Source of the DNA: Strigamia acuminata
Lineage: Eukaryota > Arthropoda > Chilopoda > Geophilomorpha > Linotaeniidae
Direction of reading: 5' to 3'
DNA: 64,000 nucleotides
Assembly (NCBI GenBank): GCA_949358305.1
Contig: OX442320.1
Coordinates: forward strand, 2,992,259-3,056,258
The notes below the pieces were generated by a model, which was not told the DNA's origin, did no database searches, and saw nothing but the letters and a program-made list of their open reading frames with translations. Every line of letters begins with the position of its first letter. Within the stretch, counting starts at the first letter, position 1. This document shows positions 32,327 to 44,074 of the stretch, piece after piece. The position numbers were made by a program, and so were the translations under genes.

Positions 32327-32960
32327 TGGGCACAGCCTTCGCTGATCTTGATGCCCCGGTTGCATTTATGTACATTCCTTCCTCCGAAATCATCTTTGCT
32401 CTGGACAACCGACTATTCAATTGAGCTGGTTGATTGCCTTGCATTAGTTTGCATTGGGATTTCGTTGGACCATTCATTGTGGTAACCGATTGATCATGTC
32501 CAGCAATTGCTGACTGTGTCCTGCTCTCAGGACTAAAATCCTGCCAAGCGCTTCTTCCGGAAAATTCTTTAATTTGATGGGCCCGGTTGACTCGAACAGG
32601 CAATTGGTCTTCAGTTGTGTGCAGTGCTGGACTGGCCCGTGGCGGCCCCACCGTAGCCTGTCTCTGTGGCCCGACCCAATTTGTACCCAGTCCAGCCCTG
32701 AAAATTGGAAGAAAAACCCATTGTTTTTAAAAACGATTTCAAGTCTTTATTTAATAGTTAAAAATGTTAATTCAAAATTATAACGTCTACTCTTGCACAA
32801 TTCAACCACGAACCAAGGGTCACATGGACAGAGTGTTCTGACTTCTGACCCATGGTTGTCGTGTCTTTAATACAATATCCGAATTTTTTCAACTTGGAAA
32901 ATTGCCTGTTGAGTTTCTTAAGCATTTATTTGCATTTATTTGAATGGATATGCCTTTTCT
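32327..32960 (+). repeat. Duplicated block R4, copy 1
   Basis: Starts TGGGCACAGCCTTCGCTGAT and matches 35378-35965. The - strand frame 32313-32651 (SVTTMNGPTKSQCKLMQ) is kept in both copies, but part of it is MITE sequence, so I do not call it a gene. Its tail (CATGGACAGAG ... CCCATGGTTGTCGTGTC) recurs at 63797-63910. Confidence 0.75.
32626..32699 (+). mobile_element. hAT-type MITE, CAGTGCTGGACTGG family
   Basis: Left tip CAGTGCTGGACTGGCC; right tip ACCCAGTCCAGCCCTG (inverted). It is short, non-coding and lies inside block R4, so it was duplicated with it. Confidence 0.75.
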
Positions 32961-33039
32961 CATTAGTGTTTGTTATGTTTTGCTACTGAAGCATTGTCTA
33001 ATGCTTACATTTCATCATCCGGTTTGGTCTATTTTTTGC

Positions 33040-33440
33040 TGAATACTGAATAACTGGAAATTAAGGAGTTTTAAGGGAATGACTCGCTTGTTTTAAATTC
33101 AATCAATCTTTATAAACAATCAGCAAATCAATTCAATTATTAAACTCTACAAAATCAGACAGAGTAAAGGACCGTCTGAGATTTATACAAAGTTGCTTAC
33201 TAACTATACAAACTAAAGTCTATTACTAGACTGACTCACTTTAACTGAAGTTTTAAGTGTACTTTACTAATGAAACAAACAGAACTTAATAACATCAATG
33301 ATTTAAACACTTATATAACCAAATTCTAAATTCTATTTGATAAATCAGAAGAACCTTGAACCTTTAACAGGTTGACATAAACCCTTTGTAATAAACTGAA
33401 GAGAACATTCAAGTTCCAAGTCGAGGAGTGAACTGACTCT
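33040..33440 (+). repeat. Dispersed repeat A, copy 5
   Basis: GAATACTGAATAACTGGAAA through TAAAGGACCGTCTGAG and AAACTAAAGTCTATTACTAG to the AGGAGTGAACTGACTCT tail. Confidence 0.75.
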
Positions 33441-33476
33441 TTTGATGCTGTTTGCAACCAAAGGGATGTTGCACCA

Positions 33477-33715
33477 TTTGTCTAGATTTTTTATCGGACC
33501 TGGTTCAGTGACAGCTCATACTTAAGTCTTAGATTATTTGAATTTACGCCCCTATATTATAATAAATTGCAACTTCTAAAGGCAAGTGGTAGGCTGGATA
33601 GCCCCTGTTAGTTAATAATGTCAAAATATCTTTTCATCAGAACTTTGTGATTTGGTCCATTGGGAAATTGTGTCTGTTGAAACGTCACCCACTCTTGGTC
33701 TGTTATGGTTTGAAA
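33477..33715 (+). repeat. Dispersed repeat G, copy 3
   Basis: TTGTCTAGATTTTTTATCGG through ACTCTTGGTCTGTTATGG; matches 31490-31735. Confidence 0.75.
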
Positions 33716-34961
33716 ACAATTAAAAGTAATTAATTAATTAAAATAACCCACACCATTGTCCATTTCAACTAATGCAAAACAAAAATAAAGTCGAAAAAAA
33801 TTTAAATAAGCTACGTTATACGTGAAACGAAAGTATTAATTTTATTAGTATGAAAATTTAACTATTTGACATTTTTTCCCGGATCACTGATTGTGTTTTT
33901 TCTTGAAATAATTTTTTGCTTTTTGCTCGTTTGAAATTTCAACAGCTTCCTGGAATGTTTTTTTTCTCCGAGTTTCACCTTTGACATGTGTAGAATCGTC
34001 TCAATTTTTCCACAATGGTTAGCTTGGGGAACTGAAAGGAGCAGATTTTAAAAATATAAAAAATTGTCACTGCAATCTCCTTTCTAGTCTTCTGACTTCT
34101 TATTCACAACAATCTTCTTCCTGGTTTTCTATATGTACTGGTAATTGTTCTCTTGGTTTTCTTGTTGTATCCCACTTGCTGATACAACCACTTGAAAGAA
34201 TGCCGAATCGCTGTATGACATTGGTCAGTAAAAGCTCACACTTACCTCGTAGATTATTTCAATTTACACCCCTAAAGTATAAGAAATTGCAATTGAAAAC
34301 GGTTTTCACTTGAAATTTAAGATACTGGTCACTTTTTTTTGTGCGCTCTTTTTTCTCTTCATTTGGGAAAGCGCTTTTCTAACGTTTTCGTTAAAGTCCA
34401 GTGTTTCAGTGAAGATAATTTTATTTTCTTTTTGAAGAAATATTTTCGTCAAGTTTTCTAACTTTCTTAAGACGAAGGTCATGTTTTTCTTTCCAATCCT
34501 TCAGCATGGCACACACAGTCTCGAACATTATTCGGGAAAAGTTATATTTCGTTTATAAAAGTCAATCTAATATTGGAAAAAGTGGAAAAGTGGAAAAAAT
34601 AAAAATAGTAAAATTTAAATCATTAATTTTTTAAAGAACGTAATCAAATTGCTCGAGTACATATCTGCTTGATCCAATGCATAATAAATTCATGTTTTTT
34701 TTTAAAAAATGAAAAAGTTTAGTTAAAAAAAAATCGCAATTATTTAAAATTTAGTTAGTGTTTACTTCAAAATCGAGTTACAAAACGTTCAGCACGTTGA
34801 AGCAGATTTTATAAATATAAAAAATTGTCACTGCCATCTTCTTTCTTGTCTTCTCTGTAGTTTGACGCTTGACGGCTGAGAACGCCTTTGAACTGCATTG
34901 GCAAAAGAATTGGTTAGCTAACAGTGGAATTTAGATATTTTACCTCGTTGATAGTCGATTC
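33716..34961. other. Gene-free AT-rich interval
   Basis: Only short pieces shared with 31973-32125 were seen (AAAATTGTCACTGCAATC, GAATGCCGAATCGCTGTATG). No open frame of interest. Confidence 0.4.
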
Positions 34962-35195
34962 CTACAGCTTGAAGGAGATCGTTTCCTTTTGGTTCCATGC
35001 AGCCGTAGTTGAGACAAAGACAGACTTTGTTGCCAATTTGTAGTCAATTTCAAATTGGTGAATTCTTGCTATTCCTGCATATTGAATTTCGAATTGTCTT
35101 TGAAGCTTGTTCAGTTCCTTTTGGTGAGTTCTTTCGAGTTCTTCTAGTTCTATTCTTTTCAGTTTTTCACCTCGAAGTTGCTTGCTTCCAGGCAT
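34962..35195 (-). pseudogene. Coiled-coil family exon fragment
   Basis: The - strand frame carries PGSKQLRGEKLKRIELEELE, RTHQKELNKLQRQFEIQ and ARIHQFEIDYKLATK, matching the two-frame copy at 26293-26711. The region is rich in E, L, K and Q with heptad-like spacing. An acceptor-like TTTTTCAG precedes it near 35203. The final residues read into non-coding sequence. Confidence 0.5.
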
Positions 35196-35377
35196 TTGAC
35201 TGAAAAATTAATGCATATTTAGAAAAAACTAAAGCAGGCTGGATCTCCATGCCCTTGGCAACAGTATCAGCATAAATGCAAACTTCTTCAAATATCCTAG
35301 GAAAAATTCCCTCTTAGTCTATATTTTCTATAATAAATAAAACTTTCTTTCAAAATAAAACAAATAACCTTTAGTGA

Positions 35378-35965
35378 TCTGGGCACAGTCTTCGCTGATC
35401 TTGATGCCCCGGTTGCATTTATGTACATTCCTTCCTCCGAATTCATCTTTGCTCTGGACAACCGACTATTTAATTGAGCTGGTTGATAGTCTTGCATTAG
35501 TTTGCATTGGGATTTCGTTGGACCATTCATTGTCGTAACCGATTGATCATGTCCAGCAATTGCTGGCAGTGTCCTGCTCCCAGGACTAAAATCCTGCCAA
35601 CCGCTTCTTCTGGCAAATTCTTTCATTTGATGGGCCCGGTTGACTCCAACAGGCAATTGGTCTTCAGTTGTGTGCAGTGCTGGACTGGCCCGTGGCGGCC
35701 CCACCGTAGCCTGTCTCTGTGGCCCGACCCAATTTGTACCCAGTCCAGCCCTGAAAATTGGAAAAAAAACCAATTGTTTTTAAAAACAATTTCAAGTCCT
35801 TATTTAATAGTTAAATATATTAATTTAAAATTATAACGTCTACTCTTGCACAATTCAACGATGAACCAAGGGTCACATGGATAGAGCGTTCCGACCCATG
35901 GTTGTCGTGTCTTTAATACAATATCCGAATTTTTTTCAACTTGGAGAATTGCCGGTTGAGCTTTA
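35378..35965 (+). repeat. Duplicated block R4, copy 2
   Basis: Matches 32327-32960 with scattered substitutions. A MITE copy lies at 35675-35754. Confidence 0.75.
35675..35754 (+). mobile_element. hAT-type MITE, CAGTGCTGGACTGG family (duplicated copy)
   Basis: Same tips and interior as 32626-32699 and the same flanks (TTGTGTG on the left, AAAATTGG on the right). It was therefore copied by the block duplication, not by a new insertion. Confidence 0.75.
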
Positions 35966-36417
35966 ACTTTATCCAAGTAATTCACTAAATTAAAATATCC
36001 AGGTCATTTCTTGGTTTTGTCTAGAATCGTCTATTAGCAATGCTGTCACGGTTTTCTCACTTTTTTTTGTAAATCTCCTAACGCTTCTTTCTGCCAGAAC
36101 TGAATTTGTTCGACTTTTGCAGCGTGCTTTGCGTCTACCCCGTCAAACAAAACGTGGAATTTCTGATTCAACACGCTTTATTTGAATGGATAGGCCTTTT
36201 CTCATTAGTTTTTGTTATGATTCCAGCAATGTGCAGTTGTTCTCAATTAGTACTGTCGGCCTGCACTCAATGTGTGAGTGCAGCATTTACCAAAAGTGAC
36301 TTTGAATGACAAATGAATATGAAAAGCGAGTTGTTGGCCATGCTTGGAATATGGGCTAGCTCAAATGCCCACAACATTTTTCGATGTAACAATGGATAAA
36401 ATGTGGACTGGGGTAGT

Positions 36418-36560
36418 CAGTGCTGGACTGGCCCAGCGGGCTACCGGGAATTTCCCGCTGGCCCGTGGTCTAGTGGCTCGTCCCTGTCCACTCTAGCCTG
36501 TCCCTGTGATCCGACCCATCTCGATTTTGCGGTACTAAATTTGTACCCAGTCCAGCCCTG
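36418..36560 (+). mobile_element. hAT-type MITE, longer copy
   Basis: Starts CAGTGCTGGACTGGCCC and ends GTACCCAGTCCAGCCCTG, 143 bp. Its interior has a CGGGAATTTCCCG hairpin missing from the two shorter copies. Flanking octamers do not match. Confidence 0.75.
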
Positions 36561-36773
36561 CTCATTGATCGTCATTTTTAAGCAGAAATAGAGTTGCAGA
36601 CGATTGTTATTATGAAACAGAGTACGTTTTAAGAGTTCCCGTTGAGTTTGCAGCTGCATTTTCCTGAAGTTTGAGTGAAAAATTGTGAAGTTTTGGTGTT
36701 TTTATGTTGAATGAGATTTTTTTTGTTGTAAGCTTACCGTGGTGTCGAAAAGAAAATTTTCTGAATAAATGTA

Positions 36774-37467
36774 CAACCCATGGCCAAAAGTATTAGACCA
36801 CACCAGCAAATCAACACAAATTTTTATTCTTCACCCAATAACTTTGGAGTGGTTAATGATAGATACAAAAATAAAAATGCACTGGAAAGACCTGTTTTCC
36901 CTCTACAAAACAAACTAAATAAACTTATAAAAATAGCAAATTAAACCCCAAAAAAGTTGATTTGAAAAAATCTCACTCTGGTCAAAATTATTAGACCACC
37001 TTGTTCTTTGGACGAAAATATTAGACCAGACCACTTTTGTCACAGAATGAGATGTAACAATGCAATTTTTATACAAATTTTATTGCTTATCTGAACGATG
37101 TCAACAATATTCATAACTGATCATCATTTGATGACTTTATTTCACTGCCATCATGGCCAAAACCAAGGAACTCTCAGATGAGCTGAAATACCGAATTATC
37201 TTGCCGCACACGGTCAAAATATTCCAGAAAACCATTTCAAAACAACTTAGAATACGTAAAACACCCATTCAATATGTAATAAAGAAATTTGGATGCACAG
37301 GAACAGTTAAAATGTGAAACAGTCTGGTCGTCCAAAATCTAATTCATGACATCAAGATAGTTACCTTAGAAAAATCTGTAAATAAATGAGATTTGACTTG
37401 ACAAATGAAATGGAAAGCGAGTTAAAGAAGGCTAGAATTATTATTCGTGCTCATAGTGTATGACAGT
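36774..37467 (+). pseudogene. Tc1-like transposon, 5' half (left arm of inverted pair)
   Basis: TA (36772-36773) is followed by tip CAACCCATGGCCAAAAGTAT. The transposase begins at 37153: MAKTKELSDELKYRII, then KTISKQLRIRKTPIQYVIKK and FGCTGTVKM, then a stop. This is the first helix-turn-helix domain of Tc1 transposases. KARI-like sequence follows, up to the gypsy LTR. It is the inverted counterpart of about 49750-50436. The rest of the gene is absent. Confidence 0.8.
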
Positions 37468-39519
37468 TGTGACGATGACCTTTCGATGACGCTATCCGCT
37501 CAAAATGTGTATTTTGGCATAACAAGCTAGTCTATCTATTCAGTAGTTGAGAGATAAGATTGACAAAACCTAAAGTGTGAACCGGGTAAAATAATGACAC
37601 ATGCGGTTATCAAGACATAACATATTTATTGATATCTAAATATAATCACCGTGAAGTGATTATATTAATCAATTTGCATGAAATACAATTATACAGTAAC
37701 TATGCCGACAATTGGCTGTATAAATTGGTCGATTAACTATACATACAGTCGCCTAAACGGCGCTATGATAATATCAAGTCGGCTTCATCGGATCGGTAAG
37801 ATGTCGTCTGAATCGGTTGATTATTTGGTCCTAATTGTACATCGGGGTCTGGTTCAAATCTGTAATGAAAAGGTTAGTATCCGAGGACTTCCGGTTGACT
37901 GTATCTGCATCGCCACAAACTTGGGGCGGTTATTGGTTTAAATGGCTTGTGAGAGCCATTTACCAATTGACCTCTTATAAATGTTTTAAGACATTTATAA
38001 TTGGTGTGATACGTCAAATTGGTTCTTCATACGAGAGTAAACTGTTGCGAGTTTACAATCATAACTTCTGGTTCCGTGTAATGGATGTATTTATTAGAGT
38101 ATTACTTTTCAGTAAATACTCGTAATAATTCTGCTTACATAAAGTTGGCAATTTAGCTACACATTTACTGGCAAGTAAATGCTAATGTAGCTAGTCTTCA
38201 GTTTTGTACAGTTCTGGAAGAAGTATCCATGTTTATGCACAATGCTGAGTTGTGACATAAACCAGTTGGGGATTTAATCTAACTAAACTTTTCCGAGTTT
38301 AGTTATTTCAACCCTAATGTTACTTTTTCGACACGCTGTTCGGCAGCCGTGGTTTACTGTAACTGGCAGGCCTTGTGGAACACTTGTTGAATTATATCCG
38401 GCCCGACGGGATTCTTACTACTCATCGCCGCGACCTGATCTCCTCACGGTCACACAACCGTCATCGGGCACCCGGACATGGAGGCATCATATCACCCATC
38501 TCCACGTCAAGTGTACGCCGTATGTATGTTCTCATAGGCCCGCAGTATAAGGGGCATTGGCTGCGCAATCAACAGGCAAGCTTGTGTTTGCGCAATCAAC
38601 ATAACACCGAAGTAGTAGAATGGGCTCAAGAAAACATATAGTCAAAATATCTGGTCAAGAGCGAGTTACTTCCTGTTGCAAGGAAATATATACTCATGGT
38701 GGACAATAGCTTGACCATTGCTCCAATGAGAGCAGTGGTCCCCTGAATTCCTCCAATCACTGGTCAGAGTGATGGGATACTCAGAGCATATTTCCAGTCC
38801 AGGTGGTCAACAGGAACTGGATACGCAGGCCATAGCTCTCTGCTAGGTCGGGACAGGAACTGGATAGCCAGGGACACTTTCGGATTAAGTCTTTCAACTT
38901 AATCCGCGGGGGGTCCGAGCTTGGTGCAGGTGCGAGGGGGGAGTTAATCCCCTAAACCTAGTTTTGGGGTAACTTGCAAAAGTTGCCACAAAACAACATA
39001 ATATCAATATTTACTTCAATAAATAAAGATAAACTTGTTCCTCTGCCTTGAAATCACATAAAAGTTGCATTTTATGTGAATTCACGTCAGGTGACAAATT
39101 CTAATCGAATTTGCCGCTTATGGTCGTCAGCGCCATCTATTGGTGGAATTTGGCATGATATCGCGTAAACAATACCGTGACCGTCATACAGTCACTTAAA
39201 TTTCTTGGGTTATAGCTCTTGCAGGGCAAAAGCCAAACCCTTCCTTATGAGGTTGCCTTTTAAACAAGACTTTGAACATTATAACCATATCCAATCCATA
39301 TTGCACTTTTTATCCGAGAAGATAACCATTTCCCAGTCCTTCTTTGTCCATATTTCATGTGTTAACCCAGGTTAATCTCAATCTCCCCTGTCATGGTGTT
39401 ATAAAGGGTTTGGTCGTTGCCTTGCAAGAGCTATACCCCATGGAATTTAAGAAACCGTCGTACGGTACGAGCACCAATATTAATTCTAGCCTTTTTCAAC
39501 TCACTTTCCATTTTATACA
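37468..39519 (-). repeat. 3' LTR of the second gypsy element
   Basis: The + strand starts TGTGACGATGACC. Inward it ends ...TTTTATACA, so the - strand LTR starts TGTATAAAATGG after the purine tract. It matches 47823-49802 with few substitutions (clustered in the first 250 bases), except that bases of about 38875-38953 replace about 9 bases of the other copy. The last 300 bases (39200-39516) contain, on the - strand, decayed Tc1 transposase pieces (KKARINIGARTVRRFLKFHG, WTKKDWEMVIFSDKS). Confidence 0.85.
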
Positions 39520-39530
39520 TCCCCCTTATC
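39520..39530 (-). other. Polypurine tract of the second gypsy element
   Basis: The - strand reads GATAAGGGGGA directly before TGTATAAAATGG. Confidence 0.65.
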
Positions 39531-39839
39531 AAGGGGCATATCTTAAAATATTCCCACTTGATTCGCCTTTACTGCGATACATGACAAATCTTCTTCAGTT
39601 AGAGTCAACTAACGCATGTACCAACTAATGAAATTTATATATTTCCGTATATAATTTTAATAGTTCATCTTGGCAAACTTCCTATATTATGTATTTTTGT
39701 ACAAAAATACATAATCTTTCATCGAGATCTCGTTAAACTTTGAAATAAACTTAATAATCGGAAAATTATTAAATGCTTTGTGATTGGTTGATGACTCATT
39801 TACACTATCTTGGTTCAAAAAATAGCTTGGATGAGTCGT
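39531..39839. other. Short non-coding stretch between pol and the 3' LTR
   Basis: About 310 nt and AT-rich. It holds no ORF, so there is no env-like or ORF3-like gene in this element. Confidence 0.6.
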
Positions 39840-42800
39840 CTATTCAAAGTAGGAATGCGCAGACTTCGTGAAATAAATATTCTTTTCGGAAATATTCATT
39901 TCTTGCATTTTCTGTATGAAATCATCGTCGAATTTTCTATTGGGCTTAGGAATTCTTTTAGAACGTCTTTCAGCTCGCAATAATTTCTTATTTCGCCGCT
40001 TGATGTGTTCGAGGTTATTATTTTCGATAATTTCCTCTACGATTTCGTTCGAGGGTTGGAGACTATCGTTTTCGACGATTTCCTCCGTTTCCATGGGGAC
40101 AGCGTCTTCTCCTGTCTTGTGCGAGACAGGAAAGTGATCTTCCATCCAATTTGGAGTTGGATGGAGTCCCTCATTTCCTTCTGTTTGATCTTCCGTCCAA
40201 GATTCCATCGGATAGGACGGGATATAGGGCGATAAATCCTGAATGTTAATCGATTTTTCGATCGAATTGTCGGCTACCTTCCGTAACGAATAAGCGCCTC
40301 CTTTTAATACTGCTGTAATTTCCCAGGGGCCGTCTCGCTTTTCGGCGAAGCCAGCGGTGATTCCCTTTTCTTTATTTGACAATATGTGTGTGGCCTTCCA
40401 AACTAGATCTCCAACAGCATACTGGCAAATGTGATATTTGTTACGGTGAATTTTGTCATGTCGGATATAATTCTCTTGGATTTTCCGGTGCATTTCTTGA
40501 TGTGCTCTTCTAAGCACATCTAGAACACTATGCACATATTCTTCGGGTTTGTTCTTATCGAATTTTATCCCGTGTTCCACCATGCGTGGGTCGAATGGTA
40601 GCGGTACCGTTCTTCCCGTGTTAAGCATCATAGGGCTAAATCCAGTTGCATCTGATATGGCCGTTCTCGTGGCAAACGCGAATTCGTTCAAGAATCGTGG
40701 CCAGTGGGAGTGCACATCAGAATAAATTGCCAACATCATTTTCAGGTCACGGTTAGCCCTTTCTGTAGGGTTTGCCGAGGCATGATAGGGACTGACGTGT
40801 GCCATGTCTATGTGATGTTTTTTACAAAAATCACTATAAACAGTAGACACAAATTGTCTTCCATTATCCGACAATATCTTTTTGGGGTATCCCCAACGAT
40901 GAAAGACGTCGCTCATTTTGTTGACAATGCTCTCGCTAGAGGCCTTTGTCAACGCAAATACTTCAACCCATTTAGTGCACTGGTCTATTATCACTAATAT
41001 CCATTGCAATTTGGATCGACCAGCGGGCTTGGGGCCCATCAAGTCGATACTCACGGTTTCCCATGGGTTCGTCATATTATGCGGAGTGTAGGCCGCTCTA
41101 TGTTTTCTGTGCTGGCTCGGCTTGTACTGTTGGCAATGCGGGCAACCACGGACATAGTTGCGCGTATCCCTAGTCATCTTCGGCCAGTAATAAATGAGCT
41201 TTGCTCTTTCCAGAGTCTTGCTCATTCCTGCATGTCCACAAAGGGGGTGACCGTGACAGGTAAATAAAGCTCTTCTTACAAGAGATTTAGGAATCACGGC
41301 CTTAAATCCATTTCCGGAGTCGTTCAACTCCTCTTCAAAGGTGGGACGGAAGAAAATGAGCATTTTACTGCCGTCCTCCCCACTTTCATCCAAACAGTAT
41401 CCAGCAATGGTATTTAGCCAATCTAGATCTGTCTCTAATTCATGATCTTCCTCACTTAACTTCAAGTGAGCCATAATCTTTTTACAATCATCGTCCAATA
41501 ACTGTTCTGCGATTATTTCGGCTCGAGTTGGGGGAACTTGATTTAGTACATCAGTTAATGCACTAAATACTGTCGTTGGATGTTTCGTTTTGCCTTTCTC
41601 ATTCACTTCCCCCTTTTCTCCAGAATTATTTGAATTTTCTTCATTTAATTCGGAGAAATCGTTAAAACGAACATTCACATTTGTTAGAAAGTGACGTCGT
41701 CCTTCGACTGGAATGACTTGAGTCTTCTTATTACCGGTCCATAGCGGATAGAATTGATTAATTTCTACTGGCTCGATGTAGTCGGTAATAGGCGTATCCA
41801 CTGCAGATAACGGTGCTCTTGATAGAGCGTCGGCTACCTGGTTCAGGGCGCCTTTTCTGAACACAATCTTGAATGCTCCACACTGGATTTTGACCGCCCA
41901 GCGACCAAATCGGCCGGATGGTTCTGGCGTTCGCATTAACCAACCTAACGCTTGCGCATCCGACTCCAGCGTGAAAGTCGTGTATTCCAAGTATGGACGG
42001 AAACGATCAACCGCCCACACAACAGCCAAACATTCCAGTTCGGGTGTAGAATATCGAATTTCAGCCCCTCGCAAAACTCGGCTCGCGTAAGCAACGGGTT
42101 TTGGGACCATCACCATTTTCTGTGTTTTTTCATTAAACACTTCGACATCCTGGCAGAGGACGGCTCCGAGCCCTGTATGGGACGCGTCAGTCATCACCAC
42201 CATAGGTTTTGACATATCGGGCATATGTAAAACCTGGTTCTTATCGCACAAAATCTCCTTAATCCTTGCGAAAGCGTCTATTTGAGGTTTCTCCCACACA
42301 AAAGCTGCATTGTCATGCATGATTGATGTGAGGGGTCTGGCAATCTCCGCATGGTTAGGAATAAACTTCCTAAAAAAGTTGGAAAGGCCATGAAACCTCT
42401 GTATATCCTTTGAACAGGTGGGCTCGGGGAAGTCCTTCACTGACTTGATCTTGTCGGGGTCAGCATTCAAACCTTCCGGTGTGATATAATGACCCAAGAA
42501 CTTTAATGAAGTTCTCCCAAATTTTGATTTGGCCTTGTTGATAGTTAAATTAGCTTGGTGGAGCTTTTCTAACACGTCCTTTATGTGGTCCAAATGTTCT
42601 TTCCAGGAGTGGGAGAAGATGATCAAATCATCCAAGTAGACGAGGACATGCTTATGCAGCGAGTCACCCATCACTCGGCTCATCAAGTTCTGAAAAGAAC
42701 AAGGTGCATTGCACAGACCAAAGGGCATCCTTTTAAATTGATAATTTCCCTTTGGTGTGTAGAAGGCAGTTTTACAACGGTCCTCCTCTTGCATCTCCAT

Positions 42801-44074
42801 TTGATGATATCCCTGAGTTAGATCTAATGATGTGAAATACTTAGCTTTGTTCGTACTGTGGATTAACAGGTCGATACTAGGCATTTGTATTGTGTCGAGT
42901 TCCGTAATGGCATTAAGCCAACGATAATCGATACAGAGCCGATATTTGCCGTTGGGCTTAGCTACAATCACGGGATGGCTGATGTACGGGCCAGTTGCAG
43001 GCTCGATTAGACCATCGGCCTCCAACTCCTCGACTAATTCCGTCATTATGGCCTTCTTGGCCGGGTTGTACATTCTATAAGGTTGGACTCGCCATTTTGC
43101 ATCCTTTTTCAAAGTGATTTTATGCTTGGCTAAGTTGGTGCAACCTACTTTGTCCCTAAAAACGTCTTTTATCGCTAAAATAACCGCTTTTAGTTGGTCC
43201 TTACGTTCGTCCGTACTATCACAGTCTGCGACAAGCTTTTCAGCCCAATCAGCAGGCGTGTGAGTCTCGGCGCCATTAGCATCGAGTGTTCGGATACGTG
43301 CCAGTTCACAGTCAGACTCCCTAGTTTCATAAGGAGCCGACCATCCAGGCATGGAATCACAAGTGAATGATCCTCTTTTCGCTCGCAGATCAATTCCAGC
43401 ACGTCGCATGAAGTTGTGGCCAATGATAAGGTCACACACTCCATGTTTCAGGATAATAAAGTTGATCGGCGTATATTTTAGTCCGTCTGCCCACTTGACA
43501 CAAAGTGTAATTTGTCCAAGCGGCACGTGGCTAATTCCTACTGCACAAACTCGCATTCCCCGAGGACATTCTTGGATATAATCGGGTTCTGCATTAGTTT
43601 GGGATAGAAGTTGCATTCCAATGAAACACTGGGTTGCACCAGAGTCCATTAGGGCATTAAATTTCAAACCTCCAATCTGAACTCTCATACGAGGGTCGTC
43701 CGAATGTCGGTCGCTTAGTGTTTTTACAAATTCCGTAACTCCGCGTTGGTCTAAACGTCGAAGGTTACTGAATCTTTTCACATTCCACTTTCCACCGTGG
43801 TTGAAGACGCTGAGTCCCTCCAATTGATTCGTCATTGACTCGATTCCTTCCATCACGCCGCCAGTATTACTGTTGGCGCGCTCCGTTGTAGGAATTAAAT
43901 CAAGCTTCAAGTCGTCCCACTTGAAAAGTTCCTTATTTAACTTCGTTGCCAGTTCAATTGGCGGGGTTTTCTGATCTTTTCCAGATAATTCGAATAAATC
44001 ATCTGAAAGTTCCGAGAAATCAAAAGGGTCTGTTTTAATGGGGGCTGGAATGGTTGGTTCAACCCCCTCTAACA
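39840..44074 (-). CDS. pol: Ty3/gypsy Pol of the second element
   Basis: The frame is open from the -1 shift at 44075 down to the stop at 39840. A 1356-codon part begins at a TTG at 43910, but the true product is Gag-Pol. Protease NALMDSGATQCF is near residue 89 of that part. Reverse transcriptase has LCIDYRWLNAIT, MPFGLCNAPCSFQ and YLDDLIIFSHS (about 425). RNase H has MTDASHTGLGAVL. The integrase zinc domain has HGHPLCGHAG and CPHCQQYK. The core has IDLMGP, LSDNGRQFVS and ANPTERANRD. All catalytic residues and the frame look intact. Similarity to the pol at 13775 is clear but distant, so this is a different family. Confidence 0.95.

Noticed and set aside
32313-32651. 112-codon - strand frame kept in two R4 copies
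   Set aside because: Part of it is MITE sequence and the copies are recent duplicates, so an open frame is weak evidence.
38317-38641. Two + strand frames, repeated at 48672-48996
   Set aside because: They lie in the LTRs; their conservation comes from LTR duplication, not from coding.
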